Shown: in pieces, positions 46,130-58,709 of the stretch | Position numbering within the stretch: the stretch's first letter is position 1 | How the letters are laid out: each line of letters starts with the position of its first letter | Source of the DNA: Guyanagaster necrorhizus | Taxonomy: Eukaryota > Basidiomycota > Agaricomycetes > Agaricales > Physalacriaceae | Assembly (NCBI RefSeq): GCF_019112545.1 | Contig: NW_025064886.1 | Span: forward strand, 1,647,059 to 1,711,058 | DNA length: 64,000 nucleotides | Reading direction: 5' to 3' | The notes under the pieces: model-generated | What the model saw: only the letters and a program-made list of their open reading frames with translations | What the model was told of the DNA's origin: nothing | The model's database searches: none | Translations under genes and position numbers: made by a program

Positions 46130-47689
46130 AGCAAGAGAGTACAAAAACGAAGGTCAACGGGCTGACGTAGTATCCGCGCAAGCAATACAGATATTACCTA
46201 CCACTAAGCTCCGATAATTGAAATTTGTCATACTAAAAAGCGATGTGTGGTCCGTGTCTTGGGGCAGAGATAGACAAGCTTCAGTGAACCCCAGAACCTG
46301 TGAAAGCTCACCTGAAGAAAGCATAAAAGGAAGCTAGATGCCTATGCAATGTTGGCGACCAAAGCGAAGCAGACCAGAAACCTTCGTAAGTGTTCAATAT
46401 ATGTCATACTAGATGCAGTCCTGGGGTTGGGCGGCGATCTCTATCGTCATCATCTATAACAAGTGAGACCTTTCCAGTTATAATAGGATTTAAAGGTACA
46501 AATTATATTGCAAAGTTACTGCGACGAATAAAACACGTTAATGAGCAGGAATTCTGAGAAATGACGACTCCTAACGAAGAATAGTTAATGCAATTAATGA
46601 ACGGTGAATCGTGGGAAAGTGGAAAGTGCCGAATATGTTACATAAACAAATCATGACCGGTTTCTTATACCGGACTGCTCTCGGACCGTCGTTGAGTCCC
46701 TCCTTCACTAATAGCGTGCCATTGGGGAAAAATCCGGGGATTTGGTCAGATATTCATTGTGAAAGGCCTGTTCTGTGCAATTCCAAGGCTAATAAAATTC
46801 AGAGCGTCAATTGTCTATAGGGCCAGAAAGATCAAGATTATGGCTCGCAGTACCCTACTAGTGAGTACTAAAGCACTAATCTACCATGGAATCATACTTA
46901 CCGTATCGCGCTCAACACAGGTACCAGTATAAAATATAATTCTAAAGCTTTCCCTACTTACCGAAGATCATTGTAATCCGGGCGGATTATGCACTATGTA
47001 ACATTATTTATCTGTAGTCTTAGATACTTCCGCGGAAACTGATTGCGATCGGTTTTCTTCTTCACCCTGTATTTTATGTTCTTACCTCAATAGGTTCATT
47101 CCCTATTCTATTGCGCGTGTTCAGTGTTCCTCAACCACGGTCAGGGTTCCAATCATCAACTCCCATGACATAAGTATCAGATCCGGTCTCGACTTGAAGT
47201 ACCAACTTGCATCTCGATATGACTGACCAACGGTGACTGTGCTCATTCCTTCCTTTGTGATATATATTTTCTAGTTCTGTCGTAGGTTCTTCCCGTTGTA
47301 ATTTACCACTTCCCAAGCCGGACACAAAAAAGATTGTCGCCTTCGATCCTACGCTTTCTCTGACTGATCGAGAAGAGCAGAAGGGATTTTCAGAAACTGT
47401 GCTTAATGACTTATTGAATGCATAGCTTGTTAGCATGGCCCGCGGCTGGTTTTTCGATCATGAAGAAGGGCATAAAGCTTCCCAGAGAAGGCGAATAATT
47501 GAGGAACGCATCGTTGAGTGAGTTCGTACTCAATCTTCTTTCTTTCATTGAGGTCTTTCATCAGAGTCTACTTAAGGCTGATTTAATTCAGCCGGCAGAA
47601 CGACCTTGGTTTGATGCGCACCAACTTAATAGAGAGGCACACACTAGTAAATAGGCCAGAGTCACTTACCGATAAAGGTCTGTTGCTGA
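46130..47689. other. Intergenic stretch
   Basis: No gene recognised. Short frames on both strands (46,611-46,820 plus, 47,131-47,436 minus) lack motifs. Plus-strand text at about 47,330-47,415 (KIVAFDPTLSLTDREEQKGF) may belong to the pseudogene that follows. Confidence 0.4.
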
Positions 47690-48665
47690 AGTTTTAGTTG
47701 GAAGCAATTACACTGGCGCCCAATCTTAAAAAAGAGTGGTCAACCATGAAGCCTGTTCTTGTTGCCCTTGAACGGCACAGAGATGAGCGTCTAGTATCTG
47801 AATACTTTAATGCGGTCCGACTTGACAGACGCCCTGAAAAGACACCATATCTCGCAATCAACAACTTTGGTTCCTGATTGGGTAACCCTCGTGTCTATAG
47901 ATGACTTCAAGAGGATTATTTCCATGCCTCTCGACGTACGGCTGACGAGGAATAGTTTTGCTCCCGCGATCGCTCCACTCCTGATGGAAATCACAATCAC
48001 ATGCTAGTTTTTTGGGTATACTCCGACAGGCAACGCAAGGAAGGGTTGGAGACTCTGAACTTTATCTAGCCATGAGTACTCTCCAGTGTCAGGCATGCAG
48101 ACAACAGTAATGTATCCAAAGGTCTCCGTTCACGAATGTAATGAGATATCAAATCGCAGGTCCCAGTGTCCTTGCGGGGAACAAGATCTCCCATGGGCTA
48201 ACACAACGACCTGGATTCATTTTGACCCCAAGGCATGTGATGCTGCGCGGTCTATGGTGGCTGTTTGTGGATTTGACCCCTCGGTCGCCACTTACACACA
48301 AATGAATCTCCTACATCCTTTATTGGAATGCCTTAGCTTTAGTATCCACAATGCAACAATAAGACCAATTATGCGATAGCAGCAAATGGTGCGTGACCCC
48401 TCCACGTTCTCATTTCATACCTGTTATCTTGTTCATTTGTCCCCAAAACTCGTACACGTCATGTGAAGGCGGCACAAGATTTTCGCCTGGTCGAGGGTGA
48501 TGATGACAAGTATGAAGCCGAAAGACTTGAAGGCCTGTCGAACTTCGACTTCAGGAATTCTACAGGGAAGAAGCAATGAATTACCTCAAGTGCCTTATTT
48601 GCTCTGAAATATGTGAATCGCGGAGGCTCAGAGAACATATGGGGACATGTGAATAGGTCATTGGA
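47690..48665 (+). pseudogene. F-box-like Agaricomycete hypothetical protein, broken
   Basis: Successive plus-strand frames spell one protein of a large Agaricomycete F-box-like family. First comes a basic helix region EWSTMKPVLVALERHRDERL (47,734). In another frame SIDDFKRIISMPLDVRLTR and SFAPAIAPLLMEI follow (47,897-47,997). Then LYLAMSTLQCQACRQ (48,063), and in a third frame VMYPKVSVHEC, DPKACDAARSMVAVCGFDPS (48,220-48,290) and RPIMR. It ends in a C2H2-like YLKCLICSEICES...H. At least two frameshifts and in-frame stops separate these blocks and no set of introns repairs them. The F-box itself was not seen. Confidence 0.65.
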
Positions 48666-51264
48666 GGACTAGACCGCGCTAAGCTCAAGCTTTTCTACAA
48701 GCCATCCAGGTTGTACTGTCGCCGAGGCGTTGAAAAGTGCCCACGTCGCGGACGCTTCCTTCTCAGTTCCGTATACCATTCTTACGGTTCCTAGTCACAG
48801 GCGTCATATTTCAGCACGGCCAGTTTGTCCACGGCCATTTAGAGGTTCATCGTAAAAAGTGCTTACTACGTTCGTTGTGCGCAATACAGATGATTGTTTG
48901 TCAACCATGTCACACGGAGCCGCCCCCTTTGCTTCTCGCTGAGTGATCCGCGGTACCTCTGTCCGTCTCCGCCTTAGATTCTGCACCAACGGGCTTTTCT
49001 TCTCTTCAAATTTGACCCCATGCCGTGAAAGAATGTCTATGTGATGAAACACAGTGGCCGTCGTATGCCGCTGCGCGAAGAATCGCAGGCCTGGGCTGCC
49101 GCTCAGCAAATTGAGCGGCCCAAACGGCCATGTTGCGAGGGTGGCGGCGGTGTGCGACATTTGTAGTCGAAAATAGTATTCGGCGCAAGTTACAACACGG
49201 ACAACTGAAAAACGAAGGTGGAGCTCTCAGGACAGAATCTGCACTTATTAACCGGTCTCTTTCTTTACATGCTTTTTACCACGGTACAGGTTGGAAAAGG
49301 ATAAAATCCGACATGGACGCAAGGCACTCGGGCACACGGGTACACAATGTTAAGCACCTAAACTGCGTATATTATAACCACCGAGCTGCAATATTGTGGT
49401 CGTTATCCCACCAGATCCCGTTACTGCGCAAGTCTGCAGAATACAAGATGCCCCTTTCATTCTTCCTCGGTACCGTGATACAGGGAGCATGACAGCCTCG
49501 CGGATGTATACCACGCGAGTTTCTCTGTGGAAATGGACCCCGAATAATCCACATCTGGACGGGGCTGGTGCGCGGGATGAGGCCAAATAATTCTTCCGCC
49601 ATGAGGTTCCCTGAAGTTCCTGCTTGGTACCTGCAACGAGGACACTCAACATCTTCGCGGCCCCTTGTGTCGATCCCTCATATTGTCGCCGTTCATAACT
49701 TTAATAGCGGGCGGCGAGGGTCATTGATTAGTTATCGAAAATATATTGGATTGGCTTCAGCAGCCTATACATATGAGCACATGGCCTTTTGAAGGGTTTG
49801 GTGAACGAGAGAGCCCGGTAGCCGGCCATCACGCGTCTTGCCGCTGTGGATTTGGTTCCGACATCTGCAATATACTTTGTACAACCGTCGTACTCGTATC
49901 TGGGATAAACTGCCGGCCGTTAAGTCGTCTCGATTCGGGAGTACTGGCTGAATTATTGGACCAGTCAGACTCGAAGTCGTACAACGTCTCTAATTGGTCC
50001 TGGAAACAGGAAGTCCGAGGCGCTAACTCGAATCACAAGCAATTCAATTAAGCGACGAAAGCACGGCCGTATCTGGATTCCTTTGTTGTATATCGCTTTC
50101 TGTTCTCAGAAGTTGAGGCTCCTTCTCCAGTGAAAGCGAACTTTCGTTCCCAAACAGCTATTGTTTGTACTCCAAAGATGGCATTCTATCCCCGTGGCTA
50201 TCGCCGTCACGATTCATCCACAGCCGTTGAGTCACCAGTCATGGAAGGCAAATGATACCTTTACTGTGGATCTAGCAGGCCGCTTTTCGCATTCATTAAA
50301 GACGAAGCTATTCGCACCCCTTCAGTTCATGGGGATGCGGATTCCTAGAGATTATTAGACGCCCCTCCCCGGCTCTTCAGGACATTTCTGTGACGAGTTT
50401 GACCTTCCCATCCGTCAACTCCCAGTTTCTGATGGGATCCGGCTTGACGGTATCAAGTGTGGCAAATAACGGCGAAACTCCTTTCCTGGGCTATCACTTT
50501 CTACAAGTCGCTCCACGCTCATCAACAGAAATCACAACAACGGCTTACTGCCTACAATATGTCGGGAGCCGGCAATCCTGAGATTTTCCTTGTCTCAGTT
50601 GCGTGCTGATCCCATCTATGATACGACAGCGGTTATGATACCTATTTAGTTGCACTGCTTGGCAATTCACTCACCCTGCCACTGTAACACGACGGTATCA
50701 AGGCATCGCTTCACCATCTTATTGTATAAATTCAACGATCATGTGCGGTGCCGACGTACGAACCAAGCTAAGCATAATGGTACTATAATTGTACCAAAGA
50801 TAACCGAGTTTTTGTATTCCATTTGTATGTAGTAACTACATATGTGCTATGTACAAAGCAATGCGCAAGTCAATTACGCATGAGAAATAACATAAGGGTG
50901 GATAATTGAATAGATAGCAAATACGATAGCGATGCACTTTAATGTGCATATTGTAAAAGATAATAGAGAAAAATAAGCCGATGAAAGGAACGTGTAGTCC
51001 GTGCGTACAAGGAGAAGCAGAGAAGATGATGAAATGTACAAGTACAGCATATTGGATAACGGAAAACGCCAATGAGCGTGAGCATAGTAGATGTGGTGAA
51101 TAATAAGATATCGTGAAGCGTGTCTCGCGCGTCGGAGATGGATCGGTTAGCAATACAACTCGGAAGTTGGCGAGAACAAATTATAAGATAAGTGAAGGTT
51201 GCACGAAAGGGGGATGATCATCTGTGAGATGGGCATTAGACCGCTGGAGAACTCGAACAAAAAA
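48666..51264. other. Long stretch without a recognised gene
   Basis: About 2.6 kb between the F-box-like pseudogene and the terpene synthase stop codon. Open frames up to about 120 codons exist (48,804-49,160 minus; 49,130-49,492 plus; 50,836-51,153 minus), but none shows a domain, conserved motif or plausible exon chain. A short perfect palindrome (ATGTAGT-A-ACTACAT) lies near 50,827-50,841. The part next to 51,264 is the 3' flank of the terpene synthase. Confidence 0.4.
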
Positions 51265-52475
51265 TCAAACATACGACGATCGACGAGGTAAGAGTGTAAC
51301 CACTCGGCTCGCCTTAACTTGGCGGCCATTTTTTCCAAAGTATCGCTCGGACTCGAAAGACCAGTGGAGAGAGCCGACAATCCAGTCAGCTAATCCTTGC
51401 ACATATATGGCAACTTCACGATCGATCTGCTCGCCCCAAGAGGGAAGTTGCGTTCTATCGTAGTTAAACCGGTCGATAGCTTGCTTGCACAACTCTCCCA
51501 CAAAATCTACCGCAGATTGGAGGTCTAGCCCCTGCTCATTCATAACAACGGGAATCATGTTGTGGGTATCGCCCTTGGATTGCTCAACATTGTATGAGAA
51601 AATATCCTAAAGAGGCATGTCCATCTATCAGTTACGCGTGTTCGGATTCAGGCTCGGGGATGAAAAACATACGTTAGACCATGTTACTAGATCATTGGCT
51701 GCCTCGCCGAGACCACGGATTAGATCGTGGTCCATTACTTCGTCCGGGATATTGAGGTTGTAGGCGTACTCGATCAGAACAAAAGATGTCTTGCACCCTG
51801 CGAGCAATATTAGGACGCTGTAATGTTCTGATCATGAGATAAACGAACCAGATGTGTCTCGCCTAAGGGCAATGTAAGATTCGAGATCAGGAATAACACC
51901 CGTGTGCCGATCGTGAGCCTGCTCCGTTACACTCTGGAAGAAAAAGTCGAAAGTCTCGATGAAGCGTTGTTGCGTTCCTGGAGAAGCCGTCTGGATGAGA
52001 CGTCGCCAATAGCTAAAAATCATATGTCAACGCCACGGCGTGTAGAACCGGATGGAAAGGTGACATACTCTTTCGTCATCTTGGAAACACGAGTGGGAGA
52101 ATGATAAGAATGTGGGTGGTAGAGGGTGTTGAGAACAACATCCGCTGTCGTTTGGGTCCCGCTTTTGTCCATATCGTCCGAAAGGTTGTCCAAATGAAAT
52201 AGGTATGTGAGAAAGTCGTTGCAGACCCTGATCTGGGGGCACGCCGCTCCGGGGTAACACATTGCAGTGAGCAACCCGCACTTCAAACCGTGGTATTTGG
52301 CGCGTTTCTGTCCCATCAGATTGCCGCTGGTGAATAGCCATTTCTTGGTCTCTGATGTGATCTGCTTTCGGTACCGACTGACGCTGATGTCAAAGGTACA
52401 GTGCGAGACGAGGTCGGGGAGGATGAATTTTGTAGGCATAGGCGTGGGTGCCTGCATGGAAGACGCGACTGACAT
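51265..52475 (-). CDS. Sesquiterpene synthase, protoilludene-synthase-like (345 aa)
   Basis: Four exons on the minus strand: 52,069-52,475, 51,849-52,012, 51,673-51,797 and 51,265-51,606 (346 codons, in frame). It is a class I terpene cyclase that uses magnesium to ionise farnesyl diphosphate. Seen: the Asp-rich motif LDNLSDD (DNLSD at 96-100), the NSE triad NDIFSYNVE (232-240) and the diphosphate-sensing pair RY (320-321). Length is usual for basidiomycete sesquiterpene synthases. LESYIALRRDTSG and YVQGLADWIVGSLHWSFESE fit the clade with delta-6-protoilludene synthases (1,11-cyclising). The product is inferred. The ATG at 52,475 was chosen because the TATA box at 52,582-52,590 puts the RNA start near 52,555, too close to the upstream in-frame ATG at 52,565. 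Confidence 0.9.
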
Positions 52476-52581
52476 CGGAGAAAGCAAGACAGGAAAACAG
52501 ATAAGAAAATGAGGAAAGCGGGAAAAATGCGAAGAGCAGGAAGAAGAAATGGACGGTAGAGACAAAGCAAGTGTTCACTGA

Positions 52582-52590
52582 CCTTTTATA
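52582..52590 (-). promoter_or_regulatory. TATA box of the terpene synthase gene
   Basis: TATAAAAGG on the minus strand, about 110 nt before the chosen ATG (52,475) and only about 17-25 nt before the upstream in-frame ATG (52,565). It supports the downstream start. Confidence 0.55.
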
Positions 52591-54927
52591 TGGCCGGTAT
52601 GTGATCGGACAGATTCAAATCCGGGCCATACTGGTCACTTTTGGTAGATTTCTATTTTAGAACCATACCTTCCTGCCTCCCTCAGCTTTTTACGAGAAAG
52701 GCACCGTCCCGAGAATTAGCTTCCGATCCGAAAATATCGTCCTGCCTGCACGAAGCGTTTTGACTCCAGTACTGAAGGGGGAAGCCAGTAATCATTACCG
52801 AAATAATTAGTCGACTAGGTCTGGAAGTGAAAATTCACACAGATCCAGTAGATCGACGAGACAAATGAAGAGCATTAGGTTTGACGCGGTCCAGAGATCC
52901 AGGAGTGACGGGAGATCTTCTACCCTGACTCTCGAGCTGCAACATGTACCAAGCCGCCGCGCAGTTAGGTGCCCGTACCTGTAACAGTAGTAGCCGCGTT
53001 GCGATGGGCGCCAATTGCTCCGTAGGCACAGCAGCATTGCTTTGTCATGTAGAACATGGAAAAATTCCAAATGTTGGCGAAGAAATGAAGGCAAAACAGA
53101 TGGAAAAACAGATATCGCTACTGCGACGGGGAAACATGATAGATGGGCGAGCAATTGATCCCGCACCAGATGTGACCGACCAACCCGTCTTCCCAGGCCC
53201 ATGATTGGTCACGCCAACACTTTCCTGATTGGGTTCAACCGTTTTTTGCGGGGAGGCAGGCGGGGGTGGCGGATTGAAAGGATCCTCGCCTTGCACCCGT
53301 GAACACGATGTAGAATGCAGAGCTACCATGACATATCTTGCCACAGTGATTGGATTTTTACTCCAGTCAAGTCGCCATAGATCGCGAAAAAACAGAACAT
53401 GCGGTAACCCAACCACAATCACCGCTCCGGAAGCCTTTCCAACCGTTGCGCAGAAACTCTACTCTTCTTGGGGCCATCAGTATGATGCAATGGAGATAGT
53501 TTCCCGTGCGAATCGTGTCATTTGCGACAACGCGGGACGGGCCTTACAAATATTCCTCGGATAGTTTTCGCGCTCGCGCTGGCGATTCTGCGAGGCGTGG
53601 AAGGTACGGTACCCTAGTAATGGGAAAGTGTCGTCGGGGTGACATTCGCAGAGAAACAAGTACTGTAGATATGGTCCGACTACTAGCAGAAGAAGTCAGT
53701 CAACACTGGGACTTTGACTCAGTGAACATATTTCGGCTGCATTCACCGGATCCTTTCCATTATGCTTTCGATATACTGAATAATTACTTTTAGACACTCG
53801 ACGTCGGCGCTTAGGGACGGCGGGAGTATGCTCAGCGGGAAAACATTCGGTATTTTGCCGGAAAGCAATATTCCACGTCGTCCGAGGCCGCCTGAGGCGG
53901 TCCTAAGGCGTCACTTTTTAGACGTAACCCGATGATCCGTCTGCTACCCGCCCTTTCGATGTCACCGTTTTGGTGCGGCAAGTGCCGCCCTTTTGCCAGC
54001 TAGCGTTACGGTAGAGATCAGGTAAGAAATGACTTGCACTGCAAACGAACGCGAGACACTGATGTTGCATGAAGATGTGCCTGACGTGTACGAGATAGAC
54101 TCGAATACCATCGACTTTTCCTCCACTCTAACAGGTTTGGCGGGAGAGCCACATACGCATAGGGAATGGTTTACCCGGTGTGATAGTTGAAGCGCAGGTT
54201 GTTCACCGCCGTTGGGCTCGATGGTCAGAGACCATGGACACCTCATTCAATTTCTAACTCGGACAAATTCAGGTTCCACTCAACTTCCACTGGATAATGA
54301 AATTCTACGCGAAGAAAAAAGGGCATGAGCACGTGTAACCAATAATAGTTAGGTTAAAAACTTGACGGGGATAGAAATGATCATAATCGTTTCGACAAAC
54401 ACATTTTTCCTCGGCATGAAGCAACATGATAGACCTGCTTTTGAATTCTGTTTCTAACCCATCAGTCACTGATAATGAATAATAGATTGATCTTCACATG
54501 AGGGGCGGCCCGAGATTCGGTACCGACGAGACCGCACAGCAGAATGGAAACAGAGAAGTTTGAACAGAACAACCTGAACGTGAAGAAAACATATCGGGTC
54601 CCTTTCAGGAACGTTAACGTTAGCAACCGTCGACACAGCCACATTTCATTTCCAAGTAGCCGGCGGCAGGCCTCTTTGGAAATTTTGAGCGCACTTTCCG
54701 CAGTATCGAGTCTTGCGCCAACCATCCGCTAGTGTTCAGGAGTTTTCGAAAATGCGTTGCCGCCGCGTTGGTGGCTGCTTCCATGCCTATACAGGACAGA
54801 ATGATACTGAGACATTTTCTCAGGAATGATGTAATTACATCAACATTTGGGGCAAAAACTTTGGTCCCGATTTTGTCCAAATCTGTTCGTTACCGTTGAC
54901 GTAGTCGTTGTCTTTGCGCTGTGCGCA
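52591..54927. other. Stretch without a recognised gene
   Basis: About 2.3 kb between the terpene synthase promoter and the transporter start. Frames such as 52,807-53,202 and 53,045-53,422 (both minus), 53,229-53,564 and 53,506-53,793 (both plus) overlap each other and show no recognised domain. One minus-strand piece (VGLPHVLFFRDLWRLDW, about 53,360-53,410) looks protein-like but could not be extended. The right end should hold the transporter promoter. Confidence 0.4.
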
Positions 54928-57900
54928 ATGAGTACACCTCAAGCAAACCGGATTTTGCAGCCACACAGGTCGTTTGGCGCAGACGAATCCGCCCTGGATG
55001 ATGAGAATGATACACCACAGCGCGACGGGTCATCTTTGCGCAGAGTTCTTGGTCGAATTTCGTTTGGCAACAGCATGCGTCGACCGAGTTTCGCTTCGAG
55101 ATTGAGGGCAGGAGCAGAGTCGCCAGCTCCGTCGGAGAGGCCACCGGTGCCCACGGTAATGCAGCCTGCTGGGGAAGTGTATCAGACGCCACTGCCAATA
55201 CTCTCCATGATTGTTCTGTCCATCGTGCGTCGTCATTCGCAATTTTCCTATTCATTATCTTATTGCGTTCCGTAGACCATGCTGGGAGAATTCTTATCTG
55301 CAAACGTGTCGACCCCATTCTTGTTATTCATGGTTAAAGGCTAGTCAGATCCGGTGTGCGGCTTTGTCAATCTAACGGAGGATTTTAGGCTTCGGTCTGC
55401 TCACTGATGAGGCTGACATCGCTTTTTGGACGGGCGTATTAGGTATACTTCGGTCTTTACTAATGATGCTCGCAGAATAACTCACTAAACGCTTGTAGTA
55501 TCAACTTTTTTCCTGACTCAGTTCCTCACGTCACTGCTTTGGGTACGTCCAATTCACCAGTGGCGCACTCACCTTCTTGTTCACAGTCCTTGTGCTCCTC
55601 TATCCACCAGGCTACCGTGGCTGATAAGCACGGGAAAAGAGCGGTTCTAGTGATATCACTCCTCGGTAGTGCCATTACTTGTGCTATCTTCGGGACTTGC
55701 ACTAGTTTGCAGCAAGCCATATGCGTAAGGTTATTGCAAGGTATCTTCGCCGGAGCCGTCGGCGTTGCTCGAGGGTCTATCTCTTTCGTAACCGATGCAA
55801 GCAATGAAGGTAGAGCTTACGCTATTCTGGGGTGCGTGTTCCCGAGACGCCGGTTTGCTATGAAATACAATACCAACTATTATGCAGATTTTGCTGGGGT
55901 TTTGGTGGTGTGGCCGGGGCCATAATCGGAGGAACTTGTCAGTTACTCTGCATTCTGCTGATACCCATCTAACGGGACTTGTTAGTCGAAAGCCCAGCCC
56001 TGAAGTGGCCCGGAACGTTTGACTCCTTCCCTTTATTCGTAAATTATCCCTATCTTCTACCGTGTGCAATGGCGGCGGCGATCACCTTTACAGGTTCGAT
56101 TGTTTTTTTCTTGGCGTGTGGACACCTCATGACCGTACTCGTTTTCAGGTTCCGTTCTCGCGTGTTTCCTGGGCCCCGATGGCGGGCCTAGGGAAGGGGC
56201 TATTCGCCTCATGCCTGAGAAGGTTGATATGCACCCACCAATCCCAGAGGAAGAATCCATTCCACCAAGCCCAATCTTTGACGATGAGGACCGGGAGCCC
56301 ACTACGCTTACGGGATCTATTCGGAAAAAACTTTCCCAAAAGCTCTCTGGCTACTTTGCCTCCCGAGTTTATGATGCACAAGACAGAACTGTCTTGAACG
56401 GCGGTTCGTCCGCAGCTTCACAACCCCCTGTACCTCTGGCTGCGGGACCGAGATTATCAAGAACTGCATCCAGGACAAGCCGCATTAATGGTTCTGCGTA
56501 TGGGTACGGTAGCTATAGGAACAGGTTGGTGAGCAATGCGACAGCGACTGTGAGAGCAAGACACGGGAGCATGACAAGCTCCTTGCGGCGAAGACGAGGA
56601 AGTAATATTGACGGAAACCGAGAATCACAAGCTAGCGAAAGCAATGACCTTAATTTTGCTCAGAGGTTGCTTATGGCCAATGAGAATGCGGTTACTAACA
56701 TCGCGGATCTGTGGGTCGCTGCTGCAATGAATGTCGACAACGAGGATCCGTTCGAAAGTGATACTGAGATGGGATCTGATGATGATTCCGGTGAGGAGGC
56801 TTTGGATGTGGAAGAAAACGTGGAGCATGTTCCTGTCGATGACGATTCCATATCTGCATCTGTTATCTCGACGCCGACGCGCCCCAGTCGTCGAGCTTCC
56901 AATGCGACACCCATTGCACGTCGTTCTTCTAATACACGCGGGACTATCAGATCCCTTCGTCTTGGTTCGCCTCGCCTTCCTTCCAGCCCTTGGCCTATTC
57001 CTCAACGCCAGGCTTCGTTTTCTCAGCCATTAGAAGGTACACACATATCCCGTCGATTCTCCAATGCTCCTTCCATATTCTCTCATTCTGGTGTTAAGCC
57101 TCCGGCTGCTGTTCTGGATGCACAACAACTACTTACTCCAGCGGCCGAGGTCACTGGTGCTGATTCCCTCGCGCCTATCGCGGAATCGAGGAGGACTTCG
57201 CAGATAAATGACCAAGTCGATCTGGAGTCCCTGGCAGAGAGACCGGCTTCATTGTCGTCTCAATTGCCCGTTATGATTATAGTGCAGTATGGTCTGCTGG
57301 CACTTCATTCTACGACACACGATCAGGTCTTCATGTCGTATCTTGTAACGTGAGTCGTCAGATAGATAAATTAAGGAGCAACGTCTTAACTTACTATTCG
57401 GATAGCGATTATGATTCTGGAGGCCTGAATCTCAATGCTGGACACTTCGCACAGCTTAGTTGAGTCTATAGTTCCTCGACGACCATTCTAGTCTGACAGG
57501 TCTCCGACAGTTGCATTGATGTCTCTCTGCCAGATTGCATACCAGTTTTACCTCTATCCGTACGTTACCATTGTGTTACAGTGAATCTCGGACTGATTGT
57601 ACATTCATTTAGAAATATTGGGTGGGTTTCATGTCTTGGATTCAAACAGCCAGGTACTGATATCAAGCATAGGCCGCCGCGAGGACGTTTCTCCCATCTA
57701 GCCATGTTCCGACTTGGTTCCTTGCTGTTTATCCCATCTTATCTTACGGTCGTACTTTATCGTGTACCGTTTGCTAGCGAGGAGGATGACGGCAACTTCA
57801 TTCTGATGACTGGGCTTGCCATAAGCACGTAGGTTATAAATCGAAGTTAAAAACTACCCTTTTGGCTAATGAAGCATTTCTAGTGCACTACGGTTCTGCG

Positions 57901-58258
57901 GTTCCACCTTTGCGTATACTGCGGTCTCTATCCTGTTGAATTATAGTGCGCATCATGCTGTCAACGCCATTTTTTATTGACCGATGAATGGGTTTTAGTG
58001 ACGCCACCGAGTGCCGTCGGGTACGCCAATGGTATAGCGCAGAGTATAGTCAGTCTTGCTCGGTGTTTGGGTCCTGTATTGGGTGGATATGTGCGTTTTT
58101 TTTACTCGGTTAGTCTACGTCCCGTAATGAGATGCTGATATGTCTCTTAGCTCTGGTCTGTTAGTATTGAGGGGAATCCTAATGGGTATCCCCTTGGTTT
58201 CATGGTGTGTGCTGGCGCATGCGCATTTGCACTGCTGCATAGCATGTTTATTCGATGA
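54928..58258 (+). CDS. Major facilitator superfamily transporter with long central loop (855 aa)
   Basis: Fifteen exons: 54,928-55,224, 55,276-55,339, 55,389-55,442, 55,499-55,542, 55,611-55,831, 55,888-55,937, 55,986-56,093, 56,149-57,349, 57,406-57,458, 57,511-57,559, 57,613-57,621, 57,673-57,828, 57,884-57,945, 57,999-58,090 and 58,151-58,258 (856 codons). After a Ser/Arg-rich N-tail of about 90 residues come six membrane segments with the MFS signature LLWATVADKHGKRAVL. A cytosolic loop of about 340 residues (Ser/Asp-rich, likely phosphorylated) follows, then QYGLLALHSTTHDQVFMSYL and the second six segments. It resembles fungal YCR023C/ZIFL-like carriers; the substrate is unknown. Intron 2 starts GC (GC-AG), and exon 11 is 9 nt. 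It could export products of the terpene locus. Confidence 0.9.
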
Positions 58259-58709
58259 AGACTATCGACCATGGTGTAGAAGTTTCTTCTTTTATTCATA
58301 CTGTATTAATGCATATAGATCTCTGTTCATGATCGACGTGATCCCAGATCATCATCTACATGGTACCATACGTATACACAAGCACACAAGATTTGGACTT
58401 TGCTAGTAATAGTTCTCCACCCGGACTATTGTTACGACTTAAATTATATTGCTTCGACTTCTATTCTTCCCGTCTAGCTCATTGTAGATGTCTTGCTCTG
58501 AATGATCATCCCGTTGCTACGCGATCGTCGCACCAGTGTATTGAGTCTCAAAAGCCCAAGCGTAAGGCCATTATGGCTAACTGCATGGGGGTATAAAATT
58601 ATTAATTCCGTTCCATCTGCAGCATTGATCCCAGACCAATTACCTGGTCATATGCTATCTACAAAATACATAGAAAAATATATTACTACAACCCACATTG
58701 TCGAACGTT
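58259..58709. terminator. Shared 3' region of convergent genes
   Basis: The MFS gene (plus) and the GMC gene (minus) end here facing each other, 451 bp apart. AT-rich stretches such as TACAAAATACATAGAAAAATA (58,657-58,677) may serve 3' processing. No gene is seen. Confidence 0.35.

Noticed and set aside
48804..49160. Minus-strand open frame of 118 codons as a gene
   Set aside because: No motif, no plausible partner exons, and several overlapping frames of similar length nearby; length alone is not evidence in CpG-rich sequence.
52476..52565. Upstream ATG at 52,565 as the terpene synthase start
   Set aside because: It lies only about 17-25 nt after the TATA box, so it would be at or before the RNA start, and it adds a Ser/Phe-rich stretch not expected in this family.
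53045..53422. Minus-strand open frame with a proline run as a gene
   Set aside because: One stretch looks protein-like but it could not be joined to other exons and overlaps competing frames; left unassigned.
56211..57353. A 380-codon open frame starting at an internal ATG as a separate gene
   Set aside because: It is the long loop exon (56,149-57,349) of the MFS transporter; flanking exons join to it in frame and supply both halves of the carrier.
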